Of a stretch of 10,186 bases of DNA, positions 6,145 through 10,186 are shown piece after piece (position 1 is the stretch's first letter; each line of letters starts with the position of its first letter). Source of the stretch: Clostridia bacterium (GTDB lineage Bacteria > Bacillota > Clostridia > Oscillospirales > CAG-272); assembly GCA_900770145.1 (NCBI GenBank), contig CAAGJL010000128.1, forward strand, positions 1 through 10,186. The letters are read 5' to 3'. The notes beneath the pieces were generated by a model that saw only the letters and a list, made by a program, of their open reading frames with translations, had not been told where the DNA came from and searched no databases. The position numbers and the translations under genes were made by a program.

Positions 6145-6151
6145 AAGGAGG
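6145..6151 (+). promoter_or_regulatory. Ribosome binding site that fixes the DUF1508 start
   Basis: AAGGAGG spaced 7 nt from ATG 6159 outweighs the upstream in-frame TTG at 6024, which lies before the promoter and has no Shine-Dalgarno sequence. The 45 extra residues of the longer frame also look random. Confidence 0.9.
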
Positions 6152-6158
6152 AGAAAAG

Positions 6159-6971
6159 ATGGGTTGCTTTGTGATTTCTCAAACCGCAACGGGAGTGCGG
6201 TTTCTGTTGCGTTCGGATGCGGGGCAGACGCTTGCCGTATCCAAGAACTATGCGTCGTTGGATACCTGCAAAAAAGGGATCCGCAGTCTGATTACGATAT
6301 TGCCCGGGGCGCCGGTGGTCAATCTGACCGCGGGGGAGCGGGGGCCGAACCCGAAATGCGAGATTGACGGGGAGGAGGGCGCGTATGTGTACCGTTACAA
6401 GTCCTCCAACGGCAAGGTGGTGATTGAATCCCACCCGGTGCAGACCGAAAAAGCCGCGTTGCGCGCTATCGCCATGCTCAAAGAGGCGGTGCAGGAGCCG
6501 AAAATGATGTTTTGGCAAAAGGAAGGGTACGTGCCCTTGAAACTGGGGTTGCCGACCGGTGACAAAAAGGCGGCTTCCGCTGCAAAAGCCCCCGCAAGGG
6601 GTGCCGAAAAGCAGGAAGAAGTCAACCGCCCCGTGACCCTGCCGGGGGACTTTCCCCTCCCGGCGGATTCCGCCCCCGGATGGGAGGAGGACGCCCCGGC
6701 GGCGCCCGCCCCGGTCAAAACCGAGTCTGCGAAAACACCGGCGCCCGCAAAACCGAAAGCGCCCGCTGCCAAGACCGCGGAACCGGCGCCCGCCGGAACG
6801 GAAACGTCCGCGAAGCCGGAAACGCCCGCCGCGCCGAAACCCGTCGCCAAAGGGGTTCCCGCGCCCGAAAGTGTTAAAAAAGTGCCGGAAAAATCGGAAA
6901 AAGCACAAAAAGAGGAAAAGAAAAAGCGCTCCATCTTCGGGATTTTCGGCAGAATTCATAAACTTCGTTAA
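6159..6971 (+). CDS. DUF1508 (YegP-like) protein with long Ala/Pro/Lys-rich tail
   Basis: The 270-residue product has two DUF1508-type half-repeats at the N terminus. The first is about 2-46 (CFVISQTATGVRFLLRSDAG...YASLDTCKKGIRSL) and the second about 75-112 (AYVYRYKSSNGKVVIES...TEKAALRAIAMLKEAV). Both follow the strand-turn-strand-helix pattern of YegP, a small protein with no defined function. Residues 135-255 form a low-complexity tail rich in Ala, Pro and Lys, with an acidic patch near 164-178 (GDFPLPADSAPGWEEDA) and charged repeats of the APAKPKAPA type. The last residues are strongly basic, then hydrophobic (EEKKKRSIFGIFGRIHKLR), like an amphipathic membrane- or nucleic-acid-binding end. 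There is no signal peptide or membrane segment. The tail may act as a flexible tether (inference). No terminator is obvious before the pgk promoter, 37 bp on. The domain call is fairly good; the function is unknown. Confidence 0.8.
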   Translation: MGCFVISQTATGVRFLLRSDAGQTLAVSKNYASLDTCKKGIRSLITILPGAPVVNLTAGERGPNPKCEIDGEEGAYVYRYKSSNGKVVIESHPVQTEKAALRAIAMLKEAVQEPKMMFWQKEGYVPLKLGLPTGDKKAASAAKAPARGAEKQEEVNRPVTLPGDFPLPADSAPGWEEDAPAAPAPVKTESAKTPAPAKPKAPAAKTAEPAPAGTETSAKPETPAAPKPVAKGVPAPESVKKVPEKSEKAQKEEKKKRSIFGIFGRIHKLR

Positions 6972-7007
6972 AAAAGAGACAAAGCGGGAAAAAATTCTCA
7001 AAATCTC

Positions 7008-7036
7008 TTGATTAACGCGCGCGTGTGTGTTAAAAT
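7008..7036 (+). promoter_or_regulatory. Sigma-A promoter of pgk-tpiA with a purine-pyrimidine alternating spacer
   Basis: TTGATT (7008-7013), exactly 17 bp, TAAAAT (7031-7036). The spacer from 7015 to 7030 is an unbroken purine-pyrimidine alternation made of CG and TG steps, a sequence type that can adopt Z-DNA under negative supercoiling. The predicted start near 7043 gives a leader of about 62 nt. Confidence 0.85.
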
Positions 7037-7051
7037 AAATCTGTTTGGAAT

Positions 7052-7071
7052 GCAGGCGGTACGCCGCCTGC
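7052..7071 (+). promoter_or_regulatory. Stable hairpin near the 5' end of the pgk mRNA
   Basis: A perfect 8-bp GC-rich stem (GCAGGCGG 7052-7059, CCGCCTGC 7064-7071) encloses a UACG tetraloop of the UNCG type. It begins about 10 nt after the predicted transcription start and has no U tract, so it is not a terminator. It more likely protects the 5' end of the message or shapes translation. Confidence 0.65.
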
Positions 7072-7090
7072 GGAAGTCACAAATTCATGA

Positions 7091-7096
7091 AAGGGG
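7091..7096 (+). promoter_or_regulatory. Ribosome binding site that fixes the pgk start
   Basis: AAGGGG lies 8 nt before ATG 7105, where the protein begins MTYNKKTIEDIDVKGK as expected for Pgk. The in-frame ATG at 7087 overlaps this site and has none of its own. The TTG at 7045 would translate the leader hairpin. Confidence 0.88.
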
Positions 7097-7104
7097 TTTA
7101 TGTT

Positions 7105-8400
7105 ATGACCTACAACAAGAAAACCATTGAAGACATTGACGTCAAAGGCAAAAAAGTAATTGCCCGTTGCGATTTCAATGTTCCTATGAAAGACGGTGTG
7201 ATTACCGACACCAAGCGGATTGTCGGCGCTCTGCCCACCATCCGGTACCTGGTGAAAAACGGTGCCGCAGTGATCCTGTGCTCTCACCTTGGCAGACCCC
7301 ACAACATCTTCAACGAGAAACTGAAACTCGATAAGAAAGAGAAGAAAAAGATTGCCGCTCTGCCCGAGGCAGAACAGGCAGCCGCTACCGCCGCCGCGCT
7401 GGAAAAAGCAAAGGGCGATGTGACCAAACTGTCTCTCGCGCCCGTTGCCGCAAAGCTCTCCGAGCTGCTGGGTCAGCCCGTGATTATGGCAAAAGACGTC
7501 ATCGGCCCCGATGCCAAGGCAAAAGCCGCGGCGCTCAAGCCCGGCGAGGTGATGCTGCTTGAGAACGTCCGCTTCCACGAAGAGGAAGAAGCAAACGACC
7601 CCGCATTCGCCAAAGAACTGGCTTCCATGGCGGACATTTACGTCAATGACGCGTTCGGCACCGCACACCGCGCACACGCGACCACTGCCGGCCTTGCCGA
7701 TTATCTGCCTGCCGTTTGCGGTTATCTCATTCAGAAAGAGATCACCATTATGGGCGGCGCGCTGGAAAATCCGAAGCGCCCGTTCGTGGCAATTCTCGGC
7801 GGCGCCAAAGTTTCCGATAAAATCGGCGTGATTGAAAACCTGATTGAAAAGGTGGATACGCTGATCATCGGCGGCGGTATGGCTTATACCTTCTTCAAGG
7901 CGCTGGGCAACGAGGTCGGCACCTCCATCTGCGAGACCGACAAACTGGATCTGGCAAAAGGTCTGATTGAAAAAGCGCGTGCCAAGGGCGTTTCCTTCCT
8001 GCTTCCCGTAGATAATGTAATCGGCAGAGAGTATGACGAAAACACCACCTATATGCGCATTTATTCCGACTCCATTCCGGACGGCTGGATGGGTCTTGAC
8101 ATCGGCGAGAAAACGCAGGAACTGTACGCAAAGACCCTGATCGGTGCCGGCACCATTGTGTGGAACGGCCCGATGGGCGTTTCCGAGTGGAAACACTTTG
8201 CCGCAGGCACCGAAACGGTTGCCCGTGCGGTTGCGGAATCCGGTGCGATCTCCATCATCGGCGGCGGTGACTCCGCGGCGGCTGTGGAGAAACTCGGCTT
8301 TGCCGATAAGATGACCCATGTTTCCACCGGCGGCGGCGCGTCTCTCGAATTCCTGGAGGGCAAGGAACTGCCCGGCATTGCCTGCCTGCTGGATAAATAA
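7105..8400 (+). CDS. pgk: Phosphoglycerate kinase
   Basis: This cytosolic enzyme interconverts 1,3-bisphosphoglycerate plus ADP and 3-phosphoglycerate plus ATP, the first ATP-forming step of glycolysis. Signatures run in order: VIARCDFNVPM (18-28), CSHLGRP (59-65), LLENVRFH (151-158), NDAFGTAHRAHA (181-192), AILGGAKVSDK (229-239), IIGGGMAYTF (254-263), TIVWNGPMGV (350-359), IIGGGDSAAAV (384-394) and STGGGASLEFL (407-417). At 431 residues it is about 35 longer than the usual 395. The excess is a charged, Lys/Ala-rich insertion at about 66-107, directly after the substrate-binding HLGRP motif and before LSLAPVA. The rest is conventional and all active-site residues are present. It is first in a pgk-tpiA operon with its own promoter and leader hairpin; gap is not next to it. 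Confidence is very high. Confidence 0.98.
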   Translation: MTYNKKTIEDIDVKGKKVIARCDFNVPMKDGVITDTKRIVGALPTIRYLVKNGAAVILCSHLGRPHNIFNEKLKLDKKEKKKIAALPEAEQAAATAAALEKAKGDVTKLSLAPVAAKLSELLGQPVIMAKDVIGPDAKAKAAALKPGEVMLLENVRFHEEEEANDPAFAKELASMADIYVNDAFGTAHRAHATTAGLADYLPAVCGYLIQKEITIMGGALENPKRPFVAILGGAKVSDKIGVIENLIEKVDTLIIGGGMAYTFFKALGNEVGTSICETDKLDLAKGLIEKARAKGVSFLLPVDNVIGREYDENTTYMRIYSDSIPDGWMGLDIGEKTQELYAKTLIGAGTIVWNGPMGVSEWKHFAAGTETVARAVAESGAISIIGGGDSAAAVEKLGFADKMTHVSTGGGASLEFLEGKELPGIACLLDK

Positions 8401-8426
8401 TTACGCCGGATAAGGAGAAAATAATC

Positions 8427-9191
8427 ATGAACGCAAAAAGAAGAACCGTAATCGCCGGTAACTGGAAGATGAACTTTACCCCCGCGGAGGCGACTGCATT
8501 TATCAACGAAATCAAACCCATGGTTGCGGGTAAAGATAACTGCGACATCATTTTCTGCGCACCGTACGTGACCATCGCCGCCGCGATGGAGGCAGCCAAA
8601 GGCTCCAACATCAAAATCGGCGCAGAGAACGTGCATTTTGCCCCCAAGGGCGCATACACCGGTGAGGTTTCCGCCGAGATGCTGAAAGCCATCGGCGTGG
8701 ACACCGTGATTATCGGTCACTCGGAGCGCCGCCAGTATTTCGGCGAGACCGACGAGACCGTTAACCTGCGCACCAAAGCGGCGCTTGCCGCCGGCATGCG
8801 CGTCATCCTGTGCATGGGCGAAGTGAAGGAACAGCGCGTTTCCGGCATCACCAACGAGGTGTGCGCCATGCAGATCAAGCTGGATCTCGCGGGCATTTCC
8901 GCAGAGGATATGAAGAACATCATCATCGCTTATGAGCCCGTCTGGGCGATCGGTACCGGTCTTACCGCCACGCCGGAGCAGGCGGAAGAAACCTGCGGCG
9001 TAATCCGCGGGGTGCTGGAGGAGCTGTACGGCAAAGAGGTGGCGGAGTCCACCACCATCCAGTACGGCGGCTCGATGAACGAGAAAAACGCGGCGGAACT
9101 GTTGGCAAAACCCAATGTGGACGGCGGTCTGATCGGCGGCGCGTCCCTGGTTGCCGCAAAGTTCACCGCAATCGTAGACGCGGCACAATAA
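8427..9191 (+). CDS. tpiA: Triose-phosphate isomerase
   Basis: This dimeric TIM-barrel enzyme interconverts dihydroxyacetone phosphate and glyceraldehyde 3-phosphate. The 254-residue length is typical. Active-site elements are AGNWKMN (10-16, Asn12 and Lys14), VIIGHSERR (94-102, His98), AYEPVWAIGTG (168-178, Glu170 followed by the mobile loop-6 hinge), IQYGGSM (211-217) and GGLIGGASL (233-241). In the usual CVGE motif the Val is Met here (CMGE, 129-132), a mild change. The ATG has AAGGAG spaced 9 nt and lies 26 nt after the pgk stop with no terminator between, so the two form one operon. A strong terminator begins 14 nt after the stop codon. Confidence 0.98.
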   Translation: MNAKRRTVIAGNWKMNFTPAEATAFINEIKPMVAGKDNCDIIFCAPYVTIAAAMEAAKGSNIKIGAENVHFAPKGAYTGEVSAEMLKAIGVDTVIIGHSERRQYFGETDETVNLRTKAALAAGMRVILCMGEVKEQRVSGITNEVCAMQIKLDLAGISAEDMKNIIIAYEPVWAIGTGLTATPEQAEETCGVIRGVLEELYGKEVAESTTIQYGGSMNEKNAAELLAKPNVDGGLIGGASLVAAKFTAIVDAAQ

Positions 9192-9205
9192 GTTGTGGCA
9201 AAAAC

Positions 9206-9234
9206 AAAAAAGGAGAGCCACGCTCTCCTTTTTT
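9206..9234 (+). terminator. Rho-independent terminator after tpiA
   Basis: A perfect 13-bp stem pairs 9206-9218 (AAAAAAGGAGAGC) with 9222-9234 (GCTCTCCTTTTTT), ending in T6. The A6 on the other side lets it work in reverse as well. Only 20 nt separate it from the rbfA start codon. Confidence 0.92.
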
Positions 9235-9241
9235 GAATCGT

Positions 9242-9248
9242 GGAGGAG
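9242..9248 (+). promoter_or_regulatory. Ribosome binding site that fixes the rbfA start
   Basis: GGAGGAG is spaced 6 nt from ATG 9255, where the protein begins MAKYRRDRIN as usual for RbfA. The in-frame GTG at 9240 overlaps this site and is not favoured. Confidence 0.88.
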
Positions 9249-9254
9249 AGAAGT

Positions 9255-9635
9255 ATGGCAAAGTATCGCAGAGACCGCATCAATGACGAGATGCAAAGAG
9301 TGCTGGCTGAGGTGTTCCGGGAGATCAAGGATCCCCGCGTGCAGGGCGCGTTTGTCAGCGTCACGGGGGCGGAGGTCACAGCCGACCTGAAATACGCCAA
9401 GGTGTACTATTCGGCACTGCGGGGCGACCCCAAGGAAGTGAAAAAAGGGCTGACTTCCTCGGCGGGTTTTGTGCGCCGCCGCGTGGCGGAACTGATGAAC
9501 CTGCGGCAAACGCCGGAGTTTACGTTCTGTGAGGATCATTCCATCGCTTACGGTGCGCATATCTCGGAGTTGCTTCACTCCATCACGATCACGGACCCGG
9601 AGGACGGGGAGGAGATGCCGGATGAAAACGAGTGA
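9255..9635 (+). CDS. rbfA: 30S ribosome-binding factor RbfA
   Basis: A 126-residue KH-type protein that binds the immature 30S subunit near helix 1/helix 44 of 16S rRNA and aids its late maturation. Family features are the N-terminal helix RRDRINDEMQRVLAEVF (5-21), the REIKDPRVQ stretch (22-30), VTGAEVTADLKYAKVYYS (36-53), GFVRRRVAELMNLRQTPEFTF (71-91) and HSIAYGAHISELL (95-107). The acidic C-terminal tail is short and normal. Its stop overlaps the start of nrnA, so the two are translationally coupled. In many Firmicutes rbfA follows nusA-infB; here the upstream neighbour is tpiA and a terminator, and I see no convincing promoter in the 20 nt between. Transcription must come from readthrough or a promoter inside tpiA. 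Confidence 0.96.
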   Translation: MAKYRRDRINDEMQRVLAEVFREIKDPRVQGAFVSVTGAEVTADLKYAKVYYSALRGDPKEVKKGLTSSAGFVRRRVAELMNLRQTPEFTFCEDHSIAYGAHISELLHSITITDPEDGEEMPDENE

Positions 9636-10186
9636 TTTCCGCCCCGTTACCGCCGCCGCGGTTGTCGAATACCTGAAAAAGCCGTATCCCACGCTGATTC
9701 TTTATCACGTGCGCTCGGATGCGGACGCGGTCGGCTCCGCCTTTGCGCTCTCGCTCTGGCTTTCCTCAATGGGCAGCCCCGCGTATTGCGTGTGTGCGGA
9801 CGAAATCCCGGAAAGACTGCGCTTTCTCACCGACGGTCAGCAGGCAAGCGTTCTGCCGGAAAGTATTCCCGCGGGCTTTGAAAACCCGCGCGTGATCACG
9901 GTGGATACCGCGTCACCGGGGCAACTGGGGGCGCTGTATGAGCGCTACGCCGGGCAAATCTCGCTGATGATCGACCATCACCGCTTCGGCACCCCGTATG
10001 CGGATTACTATTGTGTGCCGGACGCGGCGGCAGCGGGGGAAATTGTGTTTGACCTGATGGTTTCCTCCGGTTTCGACGTGCCGCGCCGCTGTGCGGAACT
10101 GCTTTATGCAGCAATCAGCAGTGATACCGGCGGGTTCCGTTATGCCAATACCACCGCCAAAACTTACCTCACCGCCGCCGCGCTGA
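9622..10186 (+). CDS. nrnA: DHH-family bifunctional oligoribonuclease/pAp phosphatase NrnA, 3' partial
   Basis: The first 188 codons of a DHH phosphoesterase are present and the frame is open to the window edge (the terminal TGA is out of frame). NrnA degrades 2-5 nt nanoRNAs and dephosphorylates pAp, using Mn2+. The metal-binding motifs are visible: HVRSDADAVGSAFAL (29-43, motif I), VDTA (94-97, motif II), MIDHH (113-117, the DHH motif) and SSDTGGFRY (167-175, motif IV). Motif I normally reads H-x-x-P-D-x-D; Ser replaces Pro here, but the metal-binding His and Asp residues remain. The ATG overlaps the end of rbfA by 14 nt and has GGGAGGAG spaced 7 nt away. About 130 C-terminal residues, including the DHHA1 domain, lie beyond the window. 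Other DHH enzymes are possible, but the rbfA linkage and these motifs favour NrnA. Confidence 0.92.
   Translation, partial: MKTSDFRPVTAAAVVEYLKKPYPTLILYHVRSDADAVGSAFALSLWLSSMGSPAYCVCADEIPERLRFLTDGQQASVLPESIPAGFENPRVITVDTASPGQLGALYERYAGQISLMIDHHRFGTPYADYYCVPDAAAAGEIVFDLMVSSGFDVPRRCAELLYAAISSDTGGFRYANTTAKTYLTAAAL

Noticed and set aside
6024..6158. 45-codon N-terminal extension of the DUF1508 protein from a TTG
   Set aside because: It starts upstream of the predicted promoter and within the palindrome. The AAGGAGG before ATG 6159 is far better.
6720..6860. GCGCCCGC-type repeats inside the DUF1508 gene as a DNA repeat element
   Set aside because: The similarity is explained by codons for an Ala/Pro/Lys-rich protein tail; no regular unit length is seen.
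6105..7001. Open frame of 298 codons on the - strand, rich in Arg/Gly/Phe, opposite the DUF1508 gene
   Set aside because: Its composition is the complement of the Ala/Pro/Lys tail, and the + gene has the promoter and ribosome site.
7030..8319. Open frame of 429 codons on the - strand opposite pgk
   Set aside because: It is a shadow of pgk with no ribosome site or recognisable motif.
8061..9692. Long open frame (543 codons) on the - strand across pgk, tpiA and rbfA
   Set aside because: It lies opposite three certain genes and its translation is Arg/His/Gly/Cys-rich with no domain. Biased codon use of highly expressed genes creates such antisense frames.
1..10186. Defence system, prophage, transposon or CRISPR array
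   Set aside because: I looked for nucleases, toxin-antitoxin pairs, reverse transcriptases, integrases, regular spacers and terminal inverted repeats and found none. The window is mostly housekeeping and small metabolic genes.

Overview
The window reads like a chromosomal segment from an anaerobic Firmicute, most likely a gut Clostridium-type bacterium of the Oscillospiraceae/Ruminococcaceae sort. The evidence is strong Shine-Dalgarno sequences (AAGGAG/GGAGG), sigma-A promoters, compact rho-independent terminators, moderately high GC with AT-rich intergenic gaps, a RelP/YwaC-like small alarmone synthetase, and a pgk with an insertion I associate with this group. Species cannot be fixed from the sequence alone. 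No tRNA, rRNA, CRISPR array, insertion sequence, phage gene or recognisable defence system was found.

Layout. (1) 1-568: the 3' part of a (p)ppGpp synthetase on +, closed by a strong terminator, then about 350 bp without a gene that contains a run of A-tracts at roughly helical spacing. (2) 921-3581: an AraC-type regulator on -, divergent from a two-gene operon for a KDPG/KHG-type aldolase and an iron-dependent alcohol dehydrogenase of the glycerol dehydrogenase type. This looks like a small regulated catabolic unit for a sugar acid or keto acid. (3) 3692-4513: a two-domain DUF11-like beta-sandwich protein with no signal peptide or anchor. (4) 4615-5952 on -: a membrane protein with three zinc ribbons at its N terminus, driven by a perfect consensus promoter. 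(5) 6159-6971 on +: a DUF1508 (YegP-like) protein with a long Ala/Pro/Lys tail, divergent from the zinc-ribbon gene. (6) 7105-9191: the glycolytic pair pgk-tpiA behind a clear promoter. (7) 9255 to the end: rbfA overlapping nrnA (partial), i.e. ribosome maturation and nanoRNA/pAp turnover.

How they work together. Pgk and TpiA catalyse lower-glycolysis steps and are co-transcribed. RbfA and NrnA are a common conserved pair, but here they follow a glycolytic terminator rather than nusA-infB. The aldolase would yield pyruvate plus an aldehyde, and the neighbouring dehydrogenase is a natural candidate to reduce or oxidise that aldehyde, under control of the divergent AraC protein (inference). Three genes in the centre (DUF11-like, triple zinc ribbon, DUF1508 with tail) have no assigned function and are the least understood part of the window. 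The most unusual DNA-level features are an uninterrupted 16-bp purine-pyrimidine alternation inside the pgk promoter spacer and an A/T-flanked palindrome lying between two divergent promoters, outside both predicted transcripts.
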